NCBI GenBank assembly: GCA_010405405.1
Contig: MU004234.1
Location: forward strand, 1,631,563-1,695,562
Direction: 5' to 3'
Length of the DNA stretch: 64,000 nt
DNA from: Microthyrium microscopicum
Lineage: Eukaryota; Ascomycota; Dothideomycetes; Microthyriales; Microthyriaceae
The position numbers and the translations under genes were made by a program. The notes beneath the pieces are model-generated. The model did not search any database. It saw only the letters and a program-made list of their open reading frames with translations, and was not told the DNA's origin. Positions 11,906 through 22,063 of this stretch are shown here, in pieces. The first letter of the stretch is position 1. Each line of letters opens with the position of its first letter.

Positions 11906-14209
11906 ATGTCCGACGCTCTGGGGACTCAGGACGCGTTGACTGATAGAAGCTCCTCCGAGGAACACAGTCTGAAGATCGAAGCTCCGGTATCACCTTGCGA
12001 GTACTGTAGGAACATATTTCTCCGCGAAAACGTACACATACTCCTTAACAAACGTCATGGCATCGAATATAATCGCAAGTACCGGAGCGTTCTACGTACA
12101 GCAATAGACGGCTGTGCTTTGTGCCGCGAGTTGCTTTGCATGCCTTACTTCTACTCTTTTCAAGATGAATCAAGCATATATGATGTTAGAGACTGGCTTG
12201 AGCACAAGAGAATCTGGCCGGTGGAGAAGTGGAAAGCTACACTGGATACATACGCGCTCCACCAGCGACTTCGACAGCTTACAGGCAGAAAGAACCCGGA
12301 TATTCGTTTCCTTTTTAAAAGAGACATCAAAAGGGGGCCATATGTTGATGTGATAAGACGACGAAGAGGGTTTCCCTCAGAACAGCAGTTACGATTTGAA
12401 ATATCAGCTAGACGTGGTAGGTCACAATGAAACCTATAGACCCCATTATCTAATAGTACGCTTGAAGGGGACCCGGCCGCAAATCATACCTCGAACCTGT
12501 CAATCAACCACGATGTCTCCTCAGACAAGATATTTGGAATGATTCGAAAATGGCTCTGGAAATGTGATACTCAACATATGGAATGCCAAGCCAACCAAGA
12601 TGTCCTCCCCAGTCAAGGCACTGGCTGGCCTTCCCTGATCCTCGATATATCTTCTGAAAGCACAGCATCAGATGTGATAACTCTCAAGACGGTTTCTGAA
12701 GACTCCAAGTTCGATTATGCGACTCTTTCATACTGCTGGGGTGGTGATCAGTCCACTGCAACCCGCACTCACAACTATGTGGACTACCTGCAAGGAATAT
12801 GTCTGGCGTCACTACCAAAGACAATTCAAGATGCGGTAACTGTAGCCAGGAAGCTTGACTTGAAGTATCTATGGATTGACTCCATGTGCATCATCCAAGA
12901 CTCAGAAGACCATAAACGACATGAAATAGGACGGATGGAATCGATATACTACAACTCTTACATCACTATCTCGGCAAGTTGGGCTTCAAACTGCCACGAA
13001 GGGATGCTAAAAACTCGAAAACCAATAGATACCATGATCAATTTGCCATTTCAATGCGCCAATAAAGAGATTGGCACAGTGTCAATGATGTGTTGGGGCT
13101 GTCCAACTCGGAGTCCATCAATCGGTCCTTTTGACACAATGGAGTACTATCCAGAGAAAGAACCCATCAATGACCGAGCATGGACACTACAAGAAAGTTT
13201 CATGTCCCGTCGTCGACTCATCTTTACGCAGTTCCAAGTATTCTGGACCTGTCGCGATGTTTGGGGCAGTGATGGTGGCAGACAAGGACGTCCTTATAAT
13301 GAAGAACTCTCATGTCAATCGATTCGAAAGCTCGAGTATGCCGACTGGATCTCGATTGCTGAGGGATATTCCAGGAAAGATCTCACAGATCCAACTGATA
13401 AGCTCGATGCTTTATCAAGTATAGCCAGTTACTTCTCACGTTTTCTTCAGGATCAGTACTTGGCTGGCTTATGGGAGAAAGAACTTCTTCGACAACTTTG
13501 CTGGAGGGCCGATACAGCTTATCGGACCAAGTTTACCGTCGGTACTCGAAAGACGAAGCGAAGTGAAGTTCGGTGTGCCCCATCGTGGTCTTTCCTGTCC
13601 ATCATGGGCCCAATTACCTTTAAGATGCCTCGGCTCTCTGCCTCTGGTGCTGCACTGGATCCTGTCTGCAGTGTCCTGGGTTGTGATGTCGAGCCAATAT
13701 CTCAAGAGGCACCTTTCGGGAAGGTATCTCACGGGCGACTCACCATCAAAGGACATTTATTACAACTCAACCCTCCCGTAGCTCGTCGTCCAAGCTTCCA
13801 AGAGCGCATGCCATTTCGCAAGATTTCATGGAGCAACGAGATAAAAGTTGGTGAACCACAGATTTACCTCAGTAGAAACGTTTCCCTGCTATACGATACT
13901 TCGCGAGGCCAGAACGTTACAATTGGCCATCTTTATCACGATGCTATGGATGAGTCTGGACAAGTTATAGCCACCAACTATGGAACTTGGGACCATACTC
14001 AACCTGTCTGGTTTCTCCAGATCTATTGCAATTGGAATATGACCTGGTCCAAGGGAGAGGGAATATCTTGGGGTATTGCTCTGGCTAAGCTTCATGATGG
14101 TAGTTATCATAGGATTGGGTGGTTTGAAGGTATTGGTATTCGGACTGGAAGGCTTCCTTGGAAAGAAGCTTTTGAAGAAGCTCGACCTCTTGTTATAACG
14201 ATTGCTTGA
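11906..14209 (+). CDS. HET-domain protein, internal join uncertain
   Basis: Heterokaryon-incompatibility (HET) domain protein; family members trigger cell death or sense non-self in filamentous ascomycetes. The N-terminal part (11906-12430) has two Cys pairs, PCEYC and CALC. The C-terminal part (12539-14209, open upstream to about 12457) carries the HET signatures YATLSYCWGG, LPKTIQDAVTVARKL, LWIDSMCIIQD and RAWTLQESFMSRRRLIF. Both parts lie in the same reading frame but are separated by in-frame stops near 12428 and 12437. A 69-nt intron, 12388-12456 (donor GTTACG, acceptor TAATAG), would join them in phase to 744 aa, but the donor is weak. The segment before EGDPAA also reads protein-like in the neighbouring frame, so the gene could instead be decaying. 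The family is secure; the structure is not. Confidence 0.78.
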
Positions 14210-14464
14210 ATTCTTGTAATGAAACGATGAGCTAGACAATTGCTCTAAGGATGAAATGTCAATCTCATAAAGCTGTGCAAAATCAACCTCAGGCTCTCAG
14301 CTGCTCGAAGTCGCGATATTTGGAGGCGCTTGAGGCGTTTGTGGTCGAGGCCGCAGCGTACGGAAGCGCGTCGCAGCGCCCCCACAAGAAGGACCAAGCT
14401 GTCGAGTTCGACATAGGTATAGCATTGAACCCGCTACATCCCTCTGCTTTCAGTACAAATAACA

Positions 14465-15769
14465 ATGCACTTGAAACTCGCTGTCGTTGTCGCTACGCAA
14501 ATCTGTGTTGTATGGTGTCTGTCAGTCCCCACAAATCTCAGGATAGCTCGAGGCGACGTTACCCCTGAATCTGCCATTAACACCTCAACATCCCCTGGCC
14601 TGAAACATACCCAACCTTCCTCATCTTTATCCTCCTCATCCTCATCTCACTCGATATGGAAGCCTCTGTACCTGCCAGTCACTTCGTCCCAACCAGATCC
14701 CCTGGGCATTGCACAAGTCAGTGGCTTCTATGGCCCAGGAGCATGGGCAGCATGGTTCATCACCGGCGTCGCATCTTGGCTCCGGATATTTCGAAGAACA
14801 AAGGACAAAGTCGACGTGAACACGGTGTTGTTCTTGCTTGGGACGAACTGGGCTGCAGTTGATATGCTTAAGAGCATCCACATGCTGGGGAATTTGCAGC
14901 CCAACGAGCCAGAATATCTTGTGAATGTCGAAAAGAGCATGGGTACTTATGGTGCTTCCTTCAATGTGGCATTCTGGGGGAGCATCCACATTATATTACA
15001 GGTTCCAGCCACTTGGATACTGTTTGAAGATATGAAATCTCGTCGGAGGCGACGCATATTTATACTCGTTGTTGGAGCTTTGCTCCCGTTGATTGCTCTT
15101 ACTGCAAATGGTTTCGGGCCCTCCCTTTACCAGATTATCGATTACTTTTACCTTTCATACCCGCAAGTTGGACTAGACTCAATGCCAGCCTTGTATTCCA
15201 AGGGAATGGCTTTGAAAACTCACCGATTCATGATGTTGCTAGGAAGTCATCTTGTGTTGTTATTCATTGTGCCGCTGTCATTGCTCACACTTTGGGAAGC
15301 TGCCATGATAGGGGAGTGGACGTGGGGATTGAAGATATGTCTACGAGCTATAGGTCTGTTGAACTTGGCCTTCTTCATCTTGATGCTTGCGGCCAGCTGG
15401 CTTGGTTTCTGGGCTTGCTATCCGTTTGCTTGCCTAGTTATGATTCAGGCCATAGTCGGACTCCGTTTCACCTATGGCATAGCGGCGTTCTGGGCGTTCA
15501 GCGTTATTATATACTGCCTGATTTATGTGCGTGAGGCCTACTTTCACTCTGGATCCCTGGCTTCGGAATCATGCTTCTTCATGCCATGCGCTTCACAGAC
15601 GCTCTCCGACGAGGATCAACTGTTCGGCTTGTTTGCTGGTCTCACCACTTTTGCTGGATTCGAGATACTCCCACCTTTATGGGCACATTACAAAGTCCGC
15701 CACCAATTTGTTGAAGAGTGGGAAGAGAAGGCCCGGCGATTCAGGTTAAGACTCACACACCGAGACTAA
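14465..15769 (+). CDS. multi-pass membrane protein, function unknown
   Basis: Single-exon gene of 434 aa that I do not recognise. A hydrophobic N-terminus (HLKLAVVVATQICVVWCLSV) looks like a signal peptide or anchor. A Ser/Thr-rich stretch (about 35-65) with a run of Ser follows. The rest holds about six to eight hydrophobic segments, for example WAAWFITGVASWL, FILVVGALLPLIAL, GSHLVLLFIVPLSLL, AIGLLNLAFFILML and FWAFSVIIYCLIYV. The C-terminus is short, charged and presumably cytosolic (EEWEEKARRFRLRL). It follows the HET gene by 255 bp on the same strand. It resembles the many uncharacterised fungal integral membrane proteins; no catalytic motif is visible. Confidence 0.75.
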   Translation: MHLKLAVVVATQICVVWCLSVPTNLRIARGDVTPESAINTSTSPGLKHTQPSSSLSSSSSSHSIWKPLYLPVTSSQPDPLGIAQVSGFYGPGAWAAWFITGVASWLRIFRRTKDKVDVNTVLFLLGTNWAAVDMLKSIHMLGNLQPNEPEYLVNVEKSMGTYGASFNVAFWGSIHIILQVPATWILFEDMKSRRRRRIFILVVGALLPLIALTANGFGPSLYQIIDYFYLSYPQVGLDSMPALYSKGMALKTHRFMMLLGSHLVLLFIVPLSLLTLWEAAMIGEWTWGLKICLRAIGLLNLAFFILMLAASWLGFWACYPFACLVMIQAIVGLRFTYGIAAFWAFSVIIYCLIYVREAYFHSGSLASESCFFMPCASQTLSDEDQLFGLFAGLTTFAGFEILPPLWAHYKVRHQFVEEWEEKARRFRLRLTHRD

Positions 15770-16600
15770 TGATTCTGTCACCTTCAAATGGCATTAAAGA
15801 ATCGGTGAAACTTCTCGCTTTGCATTTTTCATGCCTCCGTTCTCTGAGATTGATTTCTTCATACGTATTCAACAAGGCCATACCGCGAAGCAGCTTCGCT
15901 GTCACCTAAGCTCAAGTAGTGGCTTATTCAATTGAGGAGGTGACTTGACGACGAACTCAACAGGCTTATTCATGGCGAAGCTCTCGCATGGATCGATGCA
16001 GCCAAAGATTGAATAAACTGGCGACATGTACAACAGCAGTCTGAAGTACATTTGGATTTGTTAGGTTGTTGCGCCGAATAGTCTTAAAAACCCCCCCTGG
16101 TTTTGAAATATCAAAATTTCAATTTTAGTTGTTGGAGTGGTAAAAGGTAGCAAGCAAGCTATTTTGGATTTCACAGGGCGATTCAGAGTCGGCAACAGAT
16201 TCCCCCGAGTCAGGGTAGAGTCATTGCAACTGTATGGATTTGTAGACTGGAGTGAATTACAACAGGAAGAATCTTCTGCTCTAGCTCCAAGATTAGCATC
16301 AAAGGCGCTGCAATATTCTCTTACCACAAGATCTCATTAGGACACCGCATCCTTGCATCATCCCCGCTCGCTGTTGCTCAATTGCACTGATTATTGTGCC
16401 TGAAGTGACCCAGAAGAATTAGTACGCTGTTTATGCGGACTCCGAACCCATTGAGCTATAAATCTTGATATTCCATTCTTGAATGAGCACCTATGGTCTG
16501 TATAGGCCGCTGGCTCGTCCATAAATATATCGTAGTGGCCAAATCTCATCACTTGAGCAAGGTTCCAACACAGAAAGCAGAGGTCCAAATCTTTTTCAGA
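15770..16600. other. intergenic, membrane protein / ABCF gene
   Basis: About 830 bp. It includes an AT-rich patch near 16090-16140 and a C run (CCCCCCC near 16090). An in-frame upstream ATG for the ABCF gene lies at 16493. No other feature seen. Confidence 0.45.
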
Positions 16601-18950
16601 ATGCCCTTATCAAAGAGATCAGCAAAGCAGGACGAAGGGCTCCAAATAACAGCGCAGCAATCGCGATACGCTGTCGATGCAATCGATGCGCCAGCCACCA
16701 AGGAAATCTTAATCAAGGATCTTACCATCAGCGTTGGCCAGCGCGAACTCATCAGTCGCGCTACCCTCCACCTCGTAGAAGGCTTCAAGTACGTTCTGAT
16801 TGGCAGAAATGGCGAAGGAAAAACCACAATGCTTCGAGCGCTGGCACAACAGCTTGTTCCCGGGGTTCCATTAAATCTGAGGATTTTACTTCTCGGTCAA
16901 ACGCGCGAACTTTCTGCTGAGGAAGCAATTGGGGGACTTCAGATTGAAGAGATTACTGTGTTGCAACATGTTGTTCGCAGTGATGCGGTGAGAGAATTAT
17001 ACTTGAAGGAAGAGAAAGGTAAAACGCTGTGGCCACTAGCTGGTGTTCGAAAGCTAATGAGAGCTTGCAGTTCTGTCAGATGCTATTGATTCACAGGAGA
17101 CAGATTCAACATCAATCCCAAGAGCGTATAGAACGATATCTCATCAACGACTCCAGAGGAAGTGGGATGAAGGTAACAGTTATGCTGAGCGGAGAAGTGG
17201 AGCAAGAGGCAAAAATGCAAGAAAGGCCTTGCTGATAGTAGAGGAAGAGCTCAAGATGAGTCAGGAGAGGTAAAGCTACTCTCAGACCCTCGAAATCGTT
17301 TGCTAATAGTCTAAGGTTGGCGGAAGATCTATCTAAGTTGGATGCGACCGTTCTGAGTCAAGAAACACAAGCAGTATCGGAAATGCTGGCGGACACCCAT
17401 ACAGCTCTTGAAATGGTACTACTCTGACGCTTCTCTTCCGCAGCCGCTGACAACTACAGATGGATGCCGCCGCAGCAGAGAGCCGAGCAAGAACAGTGCT
17501 CCTCGGTCTTGGGTTTCCTCCTGAGAAGATTGACGATTCCATGATGAAACTGTCCGGTGGGTGGAGAACACGCTGTGATCTGGCATGTGCTTTATGTCAG
17601 ACTGCAGACGTACTACTTCTTGACGAGCCGAGCTCTTTCCTGGATCTGCCTAGTATTATATGGCTGGAGAACTACATCAACGGCGATGAGCTCAAAGACA
17701 CTACAGTGGTTACCGTGACTCACGACCGCGATTTCGCAGACGCTGTAGGACAGGAACTAATTATCTTGCGTCATCAAAAGCTCGAAGTATACAAAGGAAC
17801 TCTTTCAGGCTACGAACACACCAAGATGAAAAAAATCAAGTGGCTCACAAACATGAAAGAGGCGCAAGAAAAGCAGAAGAAGCATATGGAATCCTCTATC
17901 CAAGGCAATATCCGCGCTGCTAAAAAGACAGGCGACGACAAGAAGCTCAAGCAAGCAGTAAGCAAACAAAAGAGACTCGATGAACGAATGGGAATGCAAG
18001 TAAACGAGAAGGGTCATCGCTTCAAACTCAATCGCGACCATGGAGGCTATCACTTGTCAAACCGTAGCGAGATAAACATACCAGAGTTTGATCCAATACC
18101 GAAGATCCGATTCCCCATGATCCCAGCAGATCTTCGATTTCCCGGTGCACTTGTAAACTTGGAAAAAGTTTCATTCCGATATAACAAGAAGTCGCCTATG
18201 ATTCTCAACGACATCTCTCTCACGATTCACTACGGTGAGCGCCTTGGTCTCGCAGGTCTGAACGGTAGCGGCAAATCAACTCTTGTCCAACTTCTTGATG
18301 GCACTACCACACCTACCACTGGTACAGTCACTCGGCATCCGCGAGTTAAGATAGCCCGGTTCAATCAACATGTCGTCGAGGAACTTGCTGCCATTGGCCA
18401 AGCGAACCCGGCACTCACTGCCCTTCAACATCTCATGGAACTTAGCCAATTGCCTGAGAAAGATGTGCGCGGCTGTCTCGGCTCACTTGGTCTTCAAGGC
18501 TCTGTAGTCTCAGATGTACCTCTCCAACGTCTCTCAGGCGGCCAAAAAGTGCGTGTTGCGTTGGCGAAACTCGTATATTCGCCGCCGCATTTGCTTGTGC
18601 TGGATGAAATCACAACACATCTCGACGTTGAGACGATTGTAGCTCTAGTGCCTGCGATTCGAGACTTCGAGGGTGCTGTTTTGGTTGTCACTCACGATCG
18701 GTTCTTTATGCGTTGTGCAGTCGAAGGAGTGAGTCCAGGCGCATTGTCGAGTCGCGCGGCAATGGAGGCTGAAGAAGACGAAGACAGTAGTGAGGATGAT
18801 GAAGAAGATGTTCTGGACAGACACAAGGGCACCGTCTGGCGTATGTTTAAGGGTGGTTTGAGGAAGTTGGATGGCGGAATGGAGAAATATGAGGAGATTG
18901 CCTTCAAGGCAGCTGCTAAGTTGGTGTCGAAAGGATTAGGGAAAGCCTGA
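16601..18950 (+). CDS. ABCF-type twin ATPase (Arb1/Gcn20-like)
   Basis: Soluble ABC protein with two ATPase cassettes and no membrane segments. ABCF proteins act on ribosomes or ribosome assembly. Exons 16601-17018, 17071-17269, 17316-17415 and 17460-18950 give 735 aa. Cassette 1: Walker A GRNGEGKTT (68-76), signature LSGGW (270-274), Walker B ending LLLDEPSSFLD (about 291-301). A charged Lys/Glu linker (about 355-425) follows. Cassette 2: Walker A GLNGSGKST (about 506), signature LSGGQ (597-601), Walker B LLVLDEITTHLD (about 617-628). The usual ABCF LDEPTNHLD is altered in both cassettes. An acidic stretch (EEDEDSSEDDEED) lies near the C-terminus. An in-frame ATG at 16493 would add 36 residues; the start at 16601 is preferred because the protein-like content begins there. 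Orthology to Arb1, Gcn20 or New1 cannot be settled by eye. Confidence 0.88.
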
Positions 18951-19266
18951 AATCGTAGACAGTGTTGTATTCTCTCCATAAGCCGCTGAATGATACCAGA
19001 AGAGCTCTTCGAAAACAACATACCCGTTTTGGATGGCCCATGCTCTTTTTCTAATGACAGTGTCAACCACATATATATTGCATCCGAGGACCTAATTTTG
19101 CCAATCAGTTTTTACGAATGACCTAATCAAAGTCACCTTAATACATCTCTTCCCCGCGAAAGATATAACTCTAATGAACCAGCAATACGAGTGTTAAACC
19201 GGCCCTTGAACTAGACACCGTACTTGTGGCCCAATTGACACCATCACTGCAACTTTACACTCTCCC
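18951..19266. other. intergenic, ABCF gene / SDR gene
   Basis: About 316 bp between two plus-strand genes; nothing distinctive seen. Confidence 0.4.
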
Positions 19267-20332
19267 ATGGCCCACGATCTCAACAAATCCTTTAGATTCC
19301 TCCTTCGCTACCTTGGCCTCCCTCTAGTCTCCTTCTACATCCTCTCCGCCCTATACCGCAAGCACAACGCCCCCAAGAAAGTCACCATGAAGCCACCATT
19401 TCCCTCCGTCACCAGCGAGTGGCACAACGCACCATACGCCGCCATCTCTCCTACCCTTCCCGCTCTCTCCGTCGCCGGAAAAACCGTCCTCATGACCGGC
19501 GGTGGCCGTGGAATTGGCAGCCGAATCGCCTACGCTTTCGCGGCGGCAGGAGCGAAGATCGTCGCCATCACCGGCCGCACCGCTGCATCTCTTGAAGAAA
19601 GCAAGGCCGCGATCGAGAAGGACTTTCCAAACGTCACCGTTGTGCCCTTGACATCAGATGTGACAGATGCAGAAGCCATCAACACCGCTTTCGCCAAAAT
19701 CGCTGCTATGAACGGTGGTATCCACATTTGCGTACACAACGCTGGGGTTGCGCCGCCTGGAGCAAAAATCGCTGAGATCAGTAATGCGGCGGCACGTAAG
19801 GATTGGTGGAATGGATATGAGATTAATGTGCTTGGCACATTAGTCGTGCTGAATGCGTTTGCGCAGCACAAGGCACAGGGAGCGAAATTGTGCTTCATCG
19901 GCACTGCGGCGTCAGCAGTGTTTCCGAGCACGATGTTGGGGACTAGTGCGTATAGTATGAGTAAGAGTGCTGCTGCGGTGTTGGTGCAGTATTTTGCGGC
20001 GGAGAATCCGGAGATTGGTGTGTTTACGCTGCATCCGGGGGTGGTATTGACGGAGATGGGGAGTCGGGGAAAGAAGTCGGGGAATACGTTGCCGACTGAT
20101 GATAGTGAGTCTTTGAGCGACTAGATATATGGGCGGTACTGACAGTAGTGTGATAGTTGATCTACCAGCGCATTTCGCGGTTTGGCTGTTGAGTCCTGAG
20201 GGCGAGTTTCTGAGGAATCGGTTTGTCTGGTGTAACTGGGATGTCAATGAGCTGAAGGAGAAGACGACTAAGATCACTGAGACCAAGGGGTATCTGAATA
20301 TTGGCATGATCGGTTGGCCATATCGATTGTGA
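19267..20332 (+). CDS. short-chain dehydrogenase/reductase, membrane-anchored
   Basis: NAD(P)-dependent oxidoreductase of the SDR family; substrate unknown. Exons 19267-20104 and 20157-20332 give 337 aa. The N-terminus has one hydrophobic segment (about residues 9-30, LGLPLVSFYILSALY), suggesting anchoring in the ER or another membrane. The Rossmann motif TGGGRGIG is at 77-84, NAG at 158-160, and the catalytic pair Tyr229 and Lys233 (YSMSK). The second exon gives the C-terminal FAVWLLSPEGEFLRNRFVW, typical of fungal SDRs in which this region closes the substrate pocket. A later ATG (residue 41) would remove the anchor; the first ATG is kept because the frame is open and coherent. The gene ends 53 bp from the end of the opposite-strand gene. 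Confidence 0.88.
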
Positions 20333-20385
20333 GGGTATGGAATCATATTTGATATAGCCAAATGAAAGAGCTTGTTTCATGGTCT

Positions 20386-21331
20386 TCAAATTGAGTGGTA
20401 GACGTCTACTTCTACGCTCACTACGTTGTTCATCCAGCCGCCATACTATGCGAGCATTAGCAAGGTTCTTCTTCATCTCTGGCTTTGCAAGACTTACTTT
20501 CGAACGAGCCCAAATACCAATTCGATCACCTCGCTGTAAGCTTCTGACGAACCCACCCCCTACTCCACATCCATCCAATGGCCATGCAATCTCCTCGCCT
20601 TCATTGTCTGGATCCCAGGTGACAGTCATTGGCCCAGATTGACGACGCGCTACTCGATTCCGTGCCACCAGCCACTCAGAGCTCTCACCATTTTTAACTG
20701 TCTGCCAGCCTTGACTCTCCAGAGCTTCATTGTAGTCATCTGGATCTATTCTGTGATCCATCGGAGTAGCAGCCCGTGTTACATTGGTCATGGCATGCCC
20801 TCCCCATGGCCCCCTTATAGTTTCTGTATTGCTAATTCCATTAGGCAGTATCTCTTCTAGCGGTGCTGTCCCTCCTTCATCACGATAGATTCGTGCCTCA
20901 AACCAGGTGAATGAGCCTGAAAATGTGCCGTGAATGCCTGTATCATCACACCATCCTTGATCATGTGCTTCAATCCGTAGTACGACGCGTCGCGGCTTTA
21001 CAAGTGCAAGCTCTTCAAAGTATTCGCCACGACCAAGTGCGCCAGTGGTCAGATATAGAACAGCACCCTGTGGCGGGTCGTGCGTGAATTGAGCTTGCAC
21101 TTGCACGTGTTCTCGTCTTATATAGTTTTGCCTTATCCAGTATTCCGCGTAGTCGAGAACGATGTCTACAAGCTCGAGTGGGAGACGGTTGGTTAGGACC
21201 GCGCGGGCTTCTTGGACTTGGTCGCGTGTGATGGCAGAGGCGTCGAAGGGCTCAGGTTCGGGGGCCTCATTGGAGACGAAAGATGAGATATAACTGCCTA
21301 CGGAGCTGGCAATGTTAGCTAGGAAGTTCAT
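20386..21331 (-). CDS. unrecognised protein, conserved-looking, two exons
   Basis: Exons 20498-21331 and 20386-20445 are joined by a 52-nt intron (donor GTAAGT, acceptor GCATAG), giving 297 aa. Without the splice the frame would run on into the opposite strand of the SDR gene, so the unspliced 389-aa frame is wrong. The N-terminus contains an F-box-like helix (LPLELVDIVLDYAEYWI, about 50-66). A beta-rich body follows, ending RGDRIGIWARSKYGGWMN and VVSVEVDVYHSI. That ending recurs in a family of uncharacterised fungal proteins as I recall it. No catalytic residues can be named. It is tail-to-tail with the SDR gene. Confidence 0.8.
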
Positions 21332-22063
21332 CGTGCGATTTTTACTGTTGTGGTTGACGAGATTAGTTGAAGTTGAAAGGGTGGAGGGCGTAGAAGGTTG
21401 ACATGACGTCCGTAGGATTTGCGTTTGTTAGGGCCGCCTTCAACAACACTTCCATGAAGCACCAAGACCGACCTTCACTATCATGGGTTCGATATCAAAG
21501 CAAAACACAGTTCAGTGCTGCAATTTCCAATGTCACAGAGCAACCCAATGTGGGATACATATGGGCACTCTGACTTGGCACAGTTTGGTAATGCGCTTCG
21601 TGACCACAGGCTACTAAGTCGTTGAAGCATACTACTACTAGTAGTAGTAAAGATATCGTTACGAACATATTCAATATTCACTGCGAAGAGGAAATGATTC
21701 AGAAATATTAATCAATTGATCATCGTTAACCTCATTCAGACAAGAAAAGCAGTCATCCTGAAAAACAGCCGTAACGCCATCCCAATGCTGCTGTGGAAAA
21801 CCCGCCTACAAACAACGCCTTCATATGCATCGTGACGAGTATGATGAAAAGCATATACAGACACCGTCATATCCAGTCCAGCACATCGGCAGTAATGCGC
21901 AATGCCCAAACCTCCTCTCTCATCATCCACCCTCTCACACACCCTTCCCCTTCATCTGCCCCGTACTACATCGTGGCGCCTTCTTCACACCCAACCGCGT
22001 CGGCACTCCTGGCGAACTCTTCGCCTTGCGCCCACCCAGTAGTCCATCAAGCGACGGTCGGCC
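21332..22063. other. intergenic, includes a 20-bp palindrome
   Basis: About 730 bp between the start of the minus-strand unknown gene and the 3' end of cdc14. The only notable item is the palindrome at 21630-21649. Confidence 0.45.
21630..21649. repeat. perfect 20-bp palindrome
   Basis: TACTACTACTAGTAGTAGTA is its own reverse complement. It lies about 300 bp upstream of the minus-strand gene at 20386-21331. It could be a dimeric factor site, a small hairpin or a trinucleotide expansion with an inverted partner. Confidence 0.7.

Noticed and set aside
16493-16600. Upstream in-frame ATG for the ABCF gene
   Set aside because: The 36 added residues look like translated leader and no ABCF homologue I recall has them. 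The later ATG is preferred.
20162-20497. Read-through C-terminus of the minus-strand unknown protein
   Set aside because: A good 52-nt intron (20446-20497) gives a family-like ending, and the read-through is antisense to the SDR exon.
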